A stretch of DNA of 64,000 nucleotides from contig OY992539.1 in NCBI GenBank assembly GCA_963921195.1, forward strand, positions 157,789,307-157,853,306, given 5' to 3'. A program made the translations under genes and the position numbers. Numbering within the stretch: the stretch's first letter is position 1; each line of letters begins with the position of its first letter. Source of the stretch: Pegoplata infirma (Eukaryota; Arthropoda; Insecta; Diptera; Anthomyiidae). Under the pieces are notes generated by a model that was not told where the DNA came from, did no database searches, and saw only the letters and a list, made by a program, of their open reading frames with translations. Of this stretch, positions 1 through 10,838 are shown piece by piece.

Positions 1-181
1 GGCGGACGTGATCAGTCCGGATCCGCTAGGAACTACGGAATCCGGTTTTCGCACATCGGAGTTGTCATGGCGCACTGAATGATCTGAGATCGTCATGACT
101 TGGCACCGATCTTGTGCTTGAACGTTTGGCCTGTCTTCCATGCCTGGTGTATTCATTCTCTCATACACCCTTACATGGAAT

Positions 182-723
182 TCATGTTTGCGCCTTAGAC
201 GCTTGTCCCGTGTACTTAGAGTAGCTGGATCGCGTAGAGCCAGCTTCCTCAAGTACCTGAGAGAATCGTCTGTTGCCTGCCAAACGTTTTGTATCATCTT
301 TCATCAGGCGGGCTTCAGTGGCGATGACTTCACATGCAGCACCCTTGACCCCTTTTTCAGGCTCCGAAACAACACTTGCCTCCTGAACCGATCTGGGGGA
401 TAGCAGCAAGATATCCTCCTCGTCGGTATCATATAAGGCGAGGTCGTCCAAGCCCGACAGTTGGTCATTGGTGTCACAGTCTGAAGTCACTTCCATGTTC
501 GCCTGCTGGTGATCGATGACGGTTTTGGTTTTTCTACCCCAGTAGCATGTCCGCCGTCCAGGCCTGAGGTAGCCACCTGGACAGTAGTTGGGGCCGACGA
601 GTGTGGGACCTGCAAATATTGCGCCTCGGTCACAGAATCCTCATGAGAGGGTTCTATGGGTGGATTGACGGACACAGTCCGCGTACCACTTGCAGATATG
701 TTATTAATAGGTGCACTCATCAT
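182..723 (-). pseudogene. LINE ORF1-like fragment, frameshifted
   Basis: Two minus-strand frames abut: one opens at a Met at 723 and runs to 487, the other covers about 520 to 182 in a different frame, so there is a frameshift near 500. The first piece is rich in Pro, Ser and Thr. The second is acidic (LDDLALYDTDEED is visible), then Ser/Glu/Arg-rich. This composition resembles the N-terminus of the nucleic-acid-binding ORF1 of fly LINEs, and the minus-strand leader beyond 723, up to about 875, looks like the 5' end of such an element. Any zinc knuckles would lie to the left of position 1. I do not recognise the family; a low-complexity host protein is not excluded. Confidence 0.35.
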
Positions 724-875
724 AGGGGGTGGGGTTGGGGTGGTGTTAACCTTTGGTTACGCCATTCGCGATTTTCTGCCTTTGACGTAAAAAGAGAACT
801 TCTTTTTACGACCCAGACTGAAACTCAACTAATGTACACGTAAGCTCCCGCATCGCGTCAAGATTGTTACCAGTG

Positions 876-1726
876 GCGGAAGACTTAACTCCTTAAGTTG
901 TAAACTTTTTTAATTTTATGTTTTACTAAATGGGTTTTGACTTACACTCAGTCACGCTCACGCAAACAATAATGGAATCACTCTCTTATCACTTACACTC
1001 ACGCGTGAGTCATGCAAACTCTACTCTCGCTTACACATTTTTTACCAAAAAAAAAACATTGCTAAAAATATTTTTTTTTTTTGCAAGAAATGAAAAAAAA
1101 AATAAAAAAAAAAATCATATAAGTTAAAAAAAAAATTAAATCACGCAAGCTTTAGCAAAAAATGAATCGCTTATGTAAAAATTCGAAAACTCATTTTTTT
1201 TGTTCAACTCACGCTCACTAAAAGTTTATAACGATGAGCCACGACGAAAGGTATGAAAGATAACCAAATACGGATATTCTTCAAATTTGTTAAAGTGACA
1301 AAAAATACTAAAAAATTTTGAAAATCCCGAAATTTCTAAAAAAAATTCCCGTGAATCCCGGGATTCCAAATATCCCGAAATTTTTTCTTCAATCCCGAAT
1401 CCCGGTATTCAGAAAGACCAATCCCGATTGGTATATAAAAATTCCTTTTTTTTTCTGTGCAGGAGGTCAAAATTTATCTTACTCATTTATTTTCATTAAT
1501 TGGTGTTCGAATTTCTCTGAATTTGTTCAACAGTGAAACTAAAATATTAACAATTCTTAAAACGTTAAATTCGAAAGGGGGGTGCTCGCGCCCCTTGTAC
1601 ACGTCTATGTGTTGAATAGTCTCGTATTTCTAAGACATTTTGACCCCTCCTCCCCGTGCGTAAAGCGTTTTTTTAAGTAATCTTAAACACGAAAAAAGTC
1701 ACAAAAAAAATTTAAAACATTAATGG
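876..1726. other. AT-rich intron sequence with degenerate short repeats
   Basis: No gene seen. At 935-1240 there are scattered ACTCACGC and ACTCTC motifs within poly-A and poly-T runs. At 1318-1440 an ATCCCGAAAT-type motif recurs about eight times in degenerate form. These open the small reading frames that lie here, which have no protein-like composition. Confidence 0.5.
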
Positions 1727-1847
1727 CCTAATTTTGTAAAACGCAACGCGCAGCGTTGTCAAAATTTCAATACAATTTGTTGTTGTAACAAAAACAAATT
1801 ACACAGAAATTTTGACAACGCGGTGCGTTGCGTTTTACAAAATTAGG
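1727..1847. mobile_element. Short palindromic MITE
   Basis: The left arm, starting CCTAATTTTGTAAAACGCAA at 1727, is repeated in inverse on the right, ending at 1847, with arms of about 42 bp around a spacer of about 36 bp. The arms differ by only a few bases (CGCAGCGTT against CGGTGCGTT when folded). Flanks are AT-rich and I could not define a target-site duplication. It lies about 155 bp before the VPS13 splice acceptor. Confidence 0.7.
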
Positions 1848-2001
1848 GGGTAAATTGAAAACGGTCGGGAATTTTGGCCCCGGAAATTCTCGAATAACTC
1901 TAGCTGCAATATTAAACTTTACGTTAATTAAAAATAAACATTATTTGATATCAATTTTTCCAAAATAAAATTAATATAAAATGTTTTTTATTTGATTACA
2001 G

Positions 2002-2818
2002 ATTGACGGAAGTGTCACGCAAAACTTAAATGTATGTTTATCCCGATCACAATACGAACAACTTAATGATTCATTGACTTATGCAACGAATATTATGCTC
2101 GTCAAAGAAAACATTAATCAATCAGAATATGAGGAAAAAATGGTTGAAGAAACGTTTGTCTCCGGCCTAAAAAAAGATAGCGAATTTAGTAAATTTAGTA
2201 TTCAATTTTCTGTACCGATCCTGAAGCTTGATTTGAAGAATGAACACAATGTGTCTGTTATACATATAACATTTCAAGAATTCAGTTTTCAAAATATCGA
2301 AACTAACTTACAAAGTGAAGTTCAGGTTTTACTTCGATCGGTTATCATGGAAGATTTAAAATTTCCAACAGATTCCAAATATCGAAATATGGTAAATTCA
2401 TCAAATGATATAGACAATAAGAATCAACTCGTACGAAATAAGTTATCAACTTCGTGTCCTGATTTATCAAACTGTAAAATTTCAGAACTTCAAAATGCAT
2501 ATGGATCAATACCATCAAATCTTAATGAAAAAATAAATGCTGTTATTAACTCAAAACATAATAAAATAAGGACTTTAAAAAGAATCGACCTACAAATTGA
2601 CCAAGGAATTACAACAGAAAATTTAGTTATATACAGATCATTTACAACAAAATATGCCAATTCTTTAACAACAGCTAATGTTAAAAGCTCAATAGACTTC
2701 AACTGTCTGAATTTGATAATATCGATCGAGAAATGGTTTATGGTTTTCGATTTCTTTGGACTTATTTCTTATCAAGAAGAAAAAGGAAGGGAACAAACGA
2801 AACAAAAGATAAATAATG
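2002..2818 (+). CDS. Vps13D: VPS13-family exon (probably Vps13D), upstream of the two
   Basis: Exon of a very large VPS13-type bridge-like lipid-transfer protein. The family moves phospholipids between membranes at contact sites; VPS13D is linked to mitochondria and peroxisomes. The exon is 817 nt: 272 codons plus one base. It follows a good acceptor (TTTGATTACAG, AG at 2000-2001) and ends at a strong donor (G|GTAAGTG, GT at 2819-2820). It reads open from ATT at 2002. Visible family-like stretches are CLSRSQYEQL near residue 13, VSVIHITFQEFSFQN near residue 90, MEDLKFPTDSKYRNMVNSS near 115, STSCPDLSN near 151 and EKWFMVFDFFGL near 240. No start codon is expected, since this is an internal exon. 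Codon use is AT-biased but normal, with no stops. The paralogue (D rather than A/C or B) is judged from the MEDL...KYR and SCPDL segments and is less certain than the family. Confidence 0.8.
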
Positions 2819-3207
2819 GTAAGTGATTCACTATTTTCCCACAAATTAATTTGGCGCTATAAAAAAACTACTAATAATATTTTAAAGGTCGAATAAAACA
2901 ATTTTTAGTTTATAGTAAAAATTAATCAGAATTTGAACATAATGGTTGGCACGCCATGTGATGAATAACCCTAATATGGACACAAATAACATATTGTTGT
3001 AGTCCAATGGACTATCATATGTAAAATTGTTTTAAATATTTTTGTTGGTTATTGACAATCGTTGCCTTATTAGTATGGTACAATTTCTTCGTCTTTCTAA
3101 TTCTCATTGTGAATATGGGCGAATATGTATTAATATTTTAGTTTGTGCACAAACGATTTGTCATTAGACTCGTTTGCTACTTTGTAGTAAATCGTTTCTA
3201 TTTTTTA

Positions 3208-3822
3208 TACCCTCCACTTAGTGATAGAGGGTATATATAAGTTTGTCATTCCGTTTGTAACTCATCGAAATATCGGTCTGGGACCCCATAAAGTATATAT
3301 ATTCATGATGTTCGATCGATTTTAAGACATTCTAGCGATGTCCGTCTGTCTGTCTGTTGAAAATGCTCTCGCGGACAAAATATTGCACAGAGATGACTGA
3401 AACTTAACATATATATTGGAAGTTCTCCCGAAAAGTTTGGTATTGCATTTGAGCAATATCGGTTCAGCGGTTCAAAAGTTATGAACGAAAATGTAAGCAC
3501 ACCTCAAAAATTTCAGTACATTCAACATAACCTAAAAATACAAAATGCTTTAATTCGGCTTCTGGTTGACATATGTTAACATAATTGAACACCAAATGGT
3601 ATTTAAAGAAGTACGAACATATTTTTTGACACAAAACGAAAAAAATCGCGGATTTTTTTTTTTTAACAAAATTTTTTTCGCGGAAATTTTTTTTCAATTT
3701 TTTTTTTTTTTTTCCAAAAGTAATTTCCTTTTAAATAAAGTTGTTTGCAATAATCTTTTTAAAATTGCGGAGGGTATCACTACATTCGGCAAGGCCGAAT
3801 TTAACTTTTTTACTTGTTGCTA
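3208..3822 (+). mobile_element. mini-me-like repeat, copy 1 (complete)
   Basis: Starts at TATACCCTCCACTTAG and ends at ...GCCGAATTTAACTTTTTTACTTG. Inside, in order, are ACCCCATAAAGTATATATAT, a CGATTTTAAGACATTCTAGC core and a (GTCY)n run. These are the layout of mini-me elements described in Diptera: a TA tract, a conserved core, then a (GTCY)n proto-microsatellite. A weaker CCTCCGCAATT/GAGGGTATCAC inverted motif lies near each end. It is non-coding. At least eight related copies or fragments occur in this window. Confidence 0.65.
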
Positions 3823-4271
3823 AATAATCTTGACAATGGAATTTGACAAATTCCGAAACACGTGTCGATTAAGTCTTGCAAAAATGATCAACATAAATAA
3901 ATTTAAAACAAAAAATAATTTTCTTGAAAATTATGCTATGAGAATATCATGGTTTTAATAAGTAAAGAAAATAATGACCTCGAGCCAGAATAAACATCCT
4001 CAAAATATATTATTTTAATTATTTAAAAAAAAAAAACATTTGAAAGGCATATTGATGACACTTTTTGACGATATGATGAAATGTGTCATCACTTGTTTTT
4101 TCAATTTCGATGACATTTTTCATCATATTGAAGAAAAGCTTCATCAATATGAAGAAATTTGTCGTCAAAATTGATGACAGCAAGTGATGAAACCGAATCA
4201 TCAATATGATGAAGCATTTTTCTTTGAGTGTAGGAAGTAGATTTAGTGAGCGATTCTGACGATGCCAATGT
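3823..4271. other. AT-rich spacer with TGATGA-rich self-complementary block
   Basis: No gene. Positions 4044-4222 hold many TGATGA, TCATCA and ATATTGAAG words in both orientations, so the stretch can fold on itself. It may be the end of an unrecognised element. Confidence 0.4.
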
Positions 4272-5163
4272 TCAAATAACATTACTAAACATCGAAAATG
4301 TGAATGGGACGCGACCTTATACACTTGATTACATTAATCCTGCTAGTCAAAAATCCGGTCTCCACACTTTTCCATCACATCTGGTTTTTGAGAAAATTGT
4401 GGTCAAAGTTCAAAAAAATCGCCGTTTTGAGCATTTTTGGAAACTCATAGCGGATGAACCCGATGTGATGGCGGCTTCAAAATAAGTCGAGGGTTAAGCT
4501 AAAACTTTCCTCTTTAAGATGCAGAACTCATGTGGTCAGTCGCCTTAACTTTTTGGGCACCAATTGTATTTCAATGCTGTCATATCGAAAAAAAAAGTTT
4601 TTGGGGGAAAACACCTTATTAAAAGACAATTGGTGCTCCAAAGGTAAAAAGCGACTGATGAATTGAGTTATACGTCTTTAAGAGCAATGTTTGTGCTTTA
4701 CCCTTAAAAAGTATGGAGACCGGATTTGTGACCAGGAGAAAAATTGTAATCATGTGTATAAGCCTTTTACTATAAGGTGGCGTTCCATTCGAATAAGTTT
4801 TTTTTTTTTTCATATGATTTGTAGCGGAAAAAATCGTTTTTTGGGAACAAGACATCATTGAGAGACAATTGGTGCCCTGGGGGTTAAGGCGACTGACCAA
4901 AAGAGTTCAGAATCCTTAAGAGCAATGTTTAAGCTTTAGCCTCGACTTATTTTTAAGTCGCAATCATATCGGGTTCATCCGCTATGGTTTGGCAAAAAAG
5001 AAAAACGGCGATTTTTTTTTAACTTTGACATCAATTTTCCCAAAAACTTGATGTGATGTTTGGAGACCAGATTTGTGATCAGTAGAACAATTGCAATTAA
5101 CTGTGAAGGTCGCGGCCCAGTCGCATCAATATTTTTTCAAAATGTTCAGTAGTGTAATTTTTA
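4272..5163. mobile_element. Inverted-repeat (foldback-like) element
   Basis: Left arm 4272 to about 4600 is repeated in inverse at about 4850-5163. Shared landmarks are ACATTACTAAACATC/GTTCAGTAGTGTAAT at the ends, GGGACGCGACC/GGTCGCGGCCC, GCGGATGAACCCGATGTGAT/ATATCGGGTTCATCCGC and AGTCGCCTTAAC/GTTAAGGCGACTGACC. The middle carries further diverged inverted copies. The short frames over it have no recognisable product. Arms are diverged, suggesting an old insertion. Confidence 0.6.
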
Positions 5164-5451
5164 AATAATTATTATTTGAGGGTATAATATAAAAGTTAAA
5201 AAAAAAAAAATATTCCTGGGGAATGAAAATGAACTAAAGAAATGATTTTTATTATCTGTACAACATTGCCCATCGCGTTGTAAGATGAGCTTTTTTTGAC
5301 AAAAAAGTTATAACCCTATTATACATATTCACGCCCACAAAAGTGTTTGTACCTCAAAAAATTGGGTACAAGTTTAGGACTTTATACTTCATCCGACATA
5401 AAATTGTTTCATTTGCTTGACAAAAAAACAATATTCGCTAAAAAATTGCGT

Positions 5452-5660
5452 TTTAGAGGTTGGTTTGCTTCTCCAAGGTGAAACTTTTCCCCTTCGGTCC
5501 GATTTTAACCTACCTAGGGCTATACAAAATATTTGTACCAATTGGTTTAAACGTCAGGTTGATAGCTGTTTTATTTTGGACTACATCGTGTTACATACAG
5601 ACAGACGGAGGGATGTTCATAGAACTTCTCAGAATCGATCACTGATCAATATAATATATC
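5452..5660 (-). mobile_element. mini-me-like repeat, split copy (first part)
   Basis: Contains AGAGGTTGGTTTGCTTCTCC, GGACTACATCGTGTTACATA, CAGACAGACGGAGGGATGTT and ATCGATCACTGATCAAT. This is the same subfamily as the copies at 17665-18213 and 59798-60500, in minus orientation. Its remainder appears at 6647-6737 (TTTATGGGGCCCTCGACCG, ACAAACGGAATGACAAAGTG), so about 1 kb of other DNA was inserted between. Confidence 0.5.
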
Positions 5661-5944
5661 GTCACCAAAAATCCAACAAATTTTGCTTTTTTAAAGTAGC
5701 AACGAAAAACGTTGTGAAACATTTTTTTAATTTTATTCATAAGTCCGTCATTTTTCATCGGATAGGTCTGAATTTTTGGAAATGGTTTCAGTTAATGAAG
5801 TGTATCACAACTAGCAAATCACATTTTGATAATTTTATAGGGGGACCAACAAATGTTTGAAAGTTAAAGATATTATTTTTTTAAATTTTGATTGTAAAAC
5901 TTGTACTTTTTGACCATAGAGAACTAAAACTTTTTTAATACAAT

Positions 5945-6575
5945 CCCAGCAAAAACTTACATTACCAAATAATGATTTAAAATGCCAATATACTTATAGA
6001 TAAGTATACTTATTCATTGGCATTTTAACTCATTATTTTAACATGGGGGTGACATTGGCGGCAAGTAGTTACTTAGACCGCTTATTAATAATGACTTAAA
6101 TAAGTGGTTATTTTACTGCATAAAAATAAGAAGTTCTAAAAATAGATTTTTTTATTAATTTTAATAAAAAAATAAAATAACAAAACAACAACAAATTAAA
6201 AAAAAAAAAAAAAACTTTTTTGTTCTGCCCAGATACGGGCTCGAACCCAGCCTCTTACGACTGACAGCCACAGCCTCTACCTACTAGGCTATTGCGTTCT
6301 CATACGGATGAATGGTTAAAAACAAATGTTAGCTAAACACAAAAATTTATGAAAGTAAAGACAAAAAACAAACAAAAATGAAAAACAAAAATTCTTATGC
6401 ATGTTAAGTTGTATTAGCATATTTCTTCTTATAAATAAGTACTTATTTATCCAAAATAAGCCATATTAATAAGTCATTATAAATGTGATTCAAAATAATT
6501 TGGATGATAAGTATATATTACTAACAATAAGTAAGATATTTATTATGACATTGTCATTACCAAGTTTTTGCTGGG
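5945..6575. mobile_element. MITE with CCCAGCAAAAA ends and 2-bp duplication
   Basis: The left end CCCAGCAAAAACTT and the right end AAGTTTTTGCTGGG are inverted copies. The dinucleotide AT flanks both sides (5943-5944 and 6576-6577). The interior has ATAAGTA-rich palindromic words and a tRNA-like block. The end sequence and 2-bp duplication resemble those of the elements at 39090, 43640 and 47439. Confidence 0.65.
6222..6302 (-). other. tRNA-like sequence (not a functional tRNA)
   Basis: The minus strand reads an A-box-like TAGCCTAGTAGGTAGAGG and a B-box-like GGGTTCGAGCCC about 40 nt apart, the spacing of an internal pol III promoter. The T-stem does not pair fully, so this is a tRNA-derived or SINE-like piece inside the 5945-6575 MITE rather than a tRNA gene. 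Confidence 0.45.
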
Positions 6576-6785
6576 ATGCATCACAATCAATAACTTGATT
6601 TTGAAAAAAGTGTTGTCACTTTGTTTTGCATTTTAGGCGACGATTCTCTTTATGGGGCCCTCGACCGATTTTTCGATGTTTTACAAACGGAATGACAAAG
6701 TGAGTGTACCCCCTATACTGTAATTAAAAGGTATAAAAACAAAATTAGTTTGCACCAAATTTAAGATTAAACAAGTTAAAATTAA

Positions 6786-7392
6786 AACAAGTAAAAAAGT
6801 TAAATTCGACCTTGCCGAATGTAGTGACACCCTCCACAATTTCTAAACAAAAACTTTGTTTAAAAGGAAATTACTTTTGAAAAAAAAACATTTTTTTTGA
6901 AAAGAAATTTTCGCGAAAAAAAAAATTTGGTAAAAAAAAATCCGCGATTTTTTTCTTTTTTTGTCAAAAAATATGTTTGTACTTGTTTAAACACCATTTG
7001 GTGTTCAAATATGTTCACATAAGTCAACCAGCAGCCGAATTAAAGCATTTTGTATTTTTAGGTTATGTTGAATGCACTAAAATTTTTGAGGTTTCCTTAC
7101 ATTTTCGTTCATAACTTGAACTGCTGAACCGATATCGCTCAAATGCAATTCCAAACTTCTCGGGAGAACTTCCAATAAATATGTTAAGTTTCAGTCATCT
7201 ACGTGTAATATTTTGGCCGTGATCACCATTTCCACAGACAGACGGACAGACAGACATCGCTAGAATGTCTTAAAATCGATCGGGGATCATGAATATATAT
7301 ACTTTATGGGGTCCCAGACCGATATTTTGATGAGTTACAAACGGAATGACAAACTTATATATACCCTCTATCACTAGAGTGGAGGGTATAAA
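6786..7392 (-). mobile_element. mini-me-like repeat, copy 2 (complete)
   Basis: Reverse of copy 1. It starts ACAAGTAAAAAAGTTAAATT, runs through AGACAGACGGACAGACAGAC and TCTTAAAATCGATCGGGGAT, and ends at GAGTGGAGGGTATAAAAA. It matches copy 1 over the whole length with scattered differences and small indels. Non-coding. Confidence 0.65.
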
Positions 7393-7828
7393 AATGTTTT
7401 TTTCGTGGAATTCTAACCTACCAAATATTAACTTGTTTCCTTTCAATTATATATCCTTAATATATTAGGGTGGGTCAATTTGTTCGGGACCAAAAAACCT
7501 AACAAAGCGTATAGCAAAATCGTAATCTACGGGAAATTCTAAGAACTTTTCCCAAAGGAACCATGGTTCTAAAATCAAAATCGAGCTTCCGGTTTTTTAA
7601 GAGAAAATTTGGTGCTCAGGAAATCCGAAAATAATGCTATTTTTTTTTTAAATATTCATTGCAATTCATTGCAACTGGTGAATGGTTGACCTGTATCGCT
7701 GGAAGAGGGCTTATTTTAAAGGAAATTTTCTCAGCTTTCTGTATCTGCGCTCACTTATAGAAAATTATGTACCTAAATAATGGTATTGGAGGTTTATGTC
7801 AAAATAATAATAGTCAAACTGTTAAAAA
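7393..7828. other. Unrecognised repeat-like sequence
   Basis: No gene. Begins a little after 7460 with AGGGTGGGTCAATTTGTTCG, which looks like a transposon terminus, followed by unique-looking AT-rich DNA. I found no matching inverted end in the window. Confidence 0.3.
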
Positions 7829-8095
7829 ACCAAAAACTGTCACGATTTTTTACATAAAACTTAAAAAAAAATATTTAAATAAATTGTAGTTCAAAATTGA
7901 GTTAAAAAAAAAATAATTGATTTAAAAATTGGTAAAAAGAAAATTTATTAAACAAAACCTAAGTCAAAACTAAAAACGAAAAATTAAAAAAAAAAAAAAT
8001 AAAATTATCGATTTTTTATTAAAACTAAATTTTTTGTTTAAAAAGTTCTTCAACTTAAAAAAAATAAATCAAAAAATAATAATGAAAAATGTATT

Positions 8096-8098
<3 letters not shown>

Positions 8099-8132
<34 letters not shown>
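8099..8132. repeat. (AT)n microsatellite
   Basis: Uninterrupted AT dinucleotide run of about 34 bp, directly beside the tRNA-like module in the left arm of the palindrome. The equivalent position in the right arm is where the 9675-10152 element inserted. Confidence 0.9.
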
Positions 8133-8133
<1 letters not shown>

Positions 8134-8135
<2 letters not shown>

Positions 8136-8203
8136 CCAAACCGGTAATCGAACCCTGGGATCCTGTGTCACAAAGCACGACATAACCACTACACAACAGC
8201 ACT
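8134..8203 (-). other. tRNA-like module, left arm
   Basis: The minus strand reads TGTAGTGGTTATGTCGTGCT (A-box-like) and CAGGGTTCGATTACCGG (B-box-like) at tRNA spacing. An inverted relative is at 9597-9668. Probably tRNA-derived. Confidence 0.45.
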
Positions 8204-9596
8204 TGTTACAGTAAAAAAAAAAGCTTCTAAAATTTCAAGAAAAGTTTGTAACTTTTTTTTTTGCTACCTCCTACTTATTTGACAAGAATTCCTTGTTGCT
8301 TTGCAAGCTTTTTACCAATAATTTTGTAGTTTTACAAGCTTTTTACCAAAAAATTTTTAATTTTTTTGACGCGATAAAACTTACAAGGAGGTTTCGTGAT
8401 TTTACTAGATTTTTTGCTACCTATTATTTTACGAGAATTCCTAGTAAAAATTACAAACTTTTTTGTAATTTTACAAGATTTTTACCAATAAAATTGTAAA
8501 TTTACAACTTTTTTTACAAGAAATTCTCGTAAATTTACTATATTTTTTTTGTAAAAAATTTTGGAAATTTGTAAAATTACAAGAAAAACGGTAAAACTAC
8601 AAAAAAAAATAAATTTTGATCGAAAATTATTTGTGAAAAAACAAGGAAAACTGTCAAATATTGGTTAAATGGGATTACGAGACTTTTTCTAGTAATTTGA
8701 CAAGGTTTTTTTTTTAGTGTAACTGATGCGTGCCGGCAGCGTAGGTTCGAATCCTGGCGATGCCCATCAAATTATTTTATTTTTTTTTTGTTTGCTTTTT
8801 TTAAATTTTTTTTATTTAACTATTTAATTAAAATAAATAGGCGAAAAATATTATTTTCATTGATTTTATGTTAAAATGTAATTTAAAAAAAAAAAGAATT
8901 GTAAAAAAATTAAATTAAATAATACGTAGTTGAATAAAAAATAAAATAAACAAAAATAAAAAAAATATTGGCCAAGACGGGATTTGAACCTTGGGGGTTT
9001 GGCCATTTTTTTTTTTTTTATTTAGTTTAATAATTTTTAAATAAAAAGTTAATTAATTGTTTAAATAAAAAAAAGAGGATTTCAATAACAAAATCAGTAA
9101 TAAAATATTTTAATCTTTTTTTGATTTATTTAAATAGTTTTTATTGAAATAGTTAATTAAAAAAAATAATATTACAAAATCAATCACACAAGAACAAAAC
9201 AAAAGAAGAGCTAATTACTTTCTTTTAGTTTTTGACAATATATAAAAATGTTTTGAAAGTTAATTTTAATGTGTTTGATCATGTGCTTCAAGTACCAAAA
9301 CTCGTATTAAGCTCATAAGTTAATAAGTGCTATTGTGGTAAAGTGGATTTTTCGTTGTATGCCCTAGACCCAAAAGTTTATATCCCGTCTTGTCCAATAT
9401 TTTTTTTTTATTTTTGTTTATTTTTTGTTATTTAACTACGTATTATTTAATTTAATTTTTTTAAAATTTTTTTTTTTTTTTTTAATTACACCTTAACATA
9501 AAAACAATGAAAATAATATTTTTCGTCTATTTTTTTTTAATTAAATAGTTAAATAAAAAAAATTTAAAAAAAGCAAACAAAAAAATAAATTCGAAC

Positions 9597-9668
9597 TATA
9601 TGCTATTGTGTATTGGTTATGTCGAGCTTTGTGACACAGGATCCCAGGGTTCGATTCCCGGTTTAACC
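9597..9668 (+). other. tRNA-like module, right arm
   Basis: The + strand reads GTGTATTGGTTATGTCGAGC and CAGGGTTCGATTCCCGG, the counterpart of the minus-strand module at 8134-8203 (shared TTTGTGACACAGGATCCCAG). The T-arm GGGTTCGATTCCC is well formed, but the 5' half is weak. Treated as a tRNA-derived repeat, not a tRNA gene. Confidence 0.45.
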
Positions 9669-9674
9669 GATATA

Positions 9675-10152
9675 CAGTCGAACTCGGTTATAACGAACTC
9701 GGTTATAACGAACTAATTCTAAAGTCCCGACGTGTTGCCAGCAATTTTCACACAAAATACTTCTTTTATAACGAACTCGGTTATAACGAATCCTCGGTTA
9801 AAACGAACTACTAATTATGGTCCCACGAACACAATTTCATGTATATTTACCTTTTTATAACGAACTATCATAAATATTTTTGGAAATTTGCGGCAATTAT
9901 GTTTACCAAACTAACAAATGGTTAGAAATTTTTGATTAATATTATAATTTTGATAAAATTTGTTTATATTTTTAATGTTTTCTTCTCAAAAATTAGTTTA
10001 TTTTCAAAAAACGTCAAATAAAACAAAATTGGAACTTTTTTTCTGGAAATAAAACTAGGTTGATATAAAATATACCCCGCTTATAGCGAATTTCGCTTAT
10101 AACGAACTATTTGTACTGGTCCCTCGGAGTTCGTTATAACCGGGTTTGACTG
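9675..10152. mobile_element. Tc1/mariner-superfamily (pogo-like) MITE
   Basis: Inverted ends CAGTCGAACTCGGTTATAAC and GTTATAACCGGGTTTGACTG, flanked by TA on both sides. TAACGAACTCGGTTATAACG words are repeated near the left end, and CCGCTTATAGCGAATTTCGC near the right. A TA target and CAGTCAAA-type ends fit the pogo/Tigger group. No transposase is encoded. Confidence 0.75.
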
Positions 10153-10250
10153 TATATATATTTTCTTTAATACATTTTCCATTATTATTATTTGATTAAT
10201 TTTTTATAAGTTGAACTTTTTAAACAAAAAAATTGAGTTTTAATAAAAAA

Positions 10251-10642
10251 CAGACAAGGGAAAAGTGTAAAACTTAAAACTCTTCAATGAAAAAAAAAAC
10301 AAAAGTATTTCTTTAAAAAAAAAATCAATTCAATTTTTAAACAAATTTCGTACAATTTTTAAATAAAACTCGGTACCGAGTTTTAAAAATAAAACTCCGA
10401 AATAAAGAGTTTTATTTTCATACAATTCATTTTATTTTAAGTAAACAATTCATATATTTTCAAAAATAAATTTATTTTTATTTTTAAGGTAAAATAAAAC
10501 TCTTTTTTTTGAGAGAGTTTTATTTTTGAAGTTATAAAACTCCTAAATTTTTAAGAGTTTTATTTTTTGAAATTATAAAATAAATTTAAATTTGAATAAT
10601 TTAAACATTATTTTAATGAAGTACGGAGTTTGTCCTTGTCTG
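10251..10642. mobile_element. hAT-like MITE with 8-bp duplication
   Basis: Ends CAGACAAGG and CCTTGTCTG are inverted copies, and ATAAAAAA flanks both sides (10243-10250, 10643-10650). The interior is built from AAAACTC and GAGTTTTATTTT words in both orientations. The 8-bp duplication and CA...TG ends suggest hAT; the A-rich target makes the duplication less decisive. The uninterrupted sequence is seen in the left palindrome arm near 8030. Confidence 0.65.
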
Positions 10643-10838
10643 ATAAAAAATCGTTAATTTGATTTTTTTTTTTAATTTTTTCGTTTTCAGTTTTGACTTA
10701 GGTTTTGTTTAGTAAATTTTCTTTTAACCAATTTTAAAATCAATTATTTTTTAACTCAATTTTGAACTACAATTTAGTTAAATAATTTTTTTTTAAGTTT
10801 AAGGTAGAAAAATCGTGACAGTTGTAGGTTTTTAACAT

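Larger units (their letters stand above)
5661..6646. mobile_element. Insertion splitting a mini-me-like copy
   Basis: DNA between two halves of a mini-me-like repeat. It begins near CGTCACCAAAAAT and ends near ATTTTAGGCGACG, which are imperfect inverted ends. Its left part (5700-5860, with AAGTGTATCACAACTAGCAA) recurs in inverse at 48680-48860, next to the second 1227-bp element, so it belongs to a repeat family. It is itself interrupted by the MITE at 5945-6575. No coding capacity was recognised. Confidence 0.4.
7829..10838. mobile_element. Compound palindrome with tRNA-like modules
   Basis: Left arm 7829-8208 (landmarks AACTGTCACGATTTTTTACA and CAAAACCTAAGTCAAAACTA) recurs in inverse at 10160-10838. 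An inner inverted pair, 8770-9003 against 9385-9600, shares GCCAAGACGGGAT and TAATACGTAGTTGA. tRNA-like B boxes sit at the base of the arms. The right arm was later broken by the MITEs at 9675-10152 and 10251-10642; the left arm lacks both and so preserves the empty sites. Between 8210 and 8712 is a T-rich stretch of TTTTTACAAG-like words, a piece of which also occurs at 49219-49290. No coding region was seen. Confidence 0.6.

Noticed and set aside
182..723. An upstream VPS13 exon on the opposite strand or an independent host gene
   Set aside because: Wrong strand for the gene, low-complexity composition and a frameshift; a LINE ORF1 remnant fits better.
8134..9668. Functional tRNA genes
   Set aside because: Only the B box and part of the A box are convincing; acceptor and anticodon stems do not pair, and the modules sit inside repeats.
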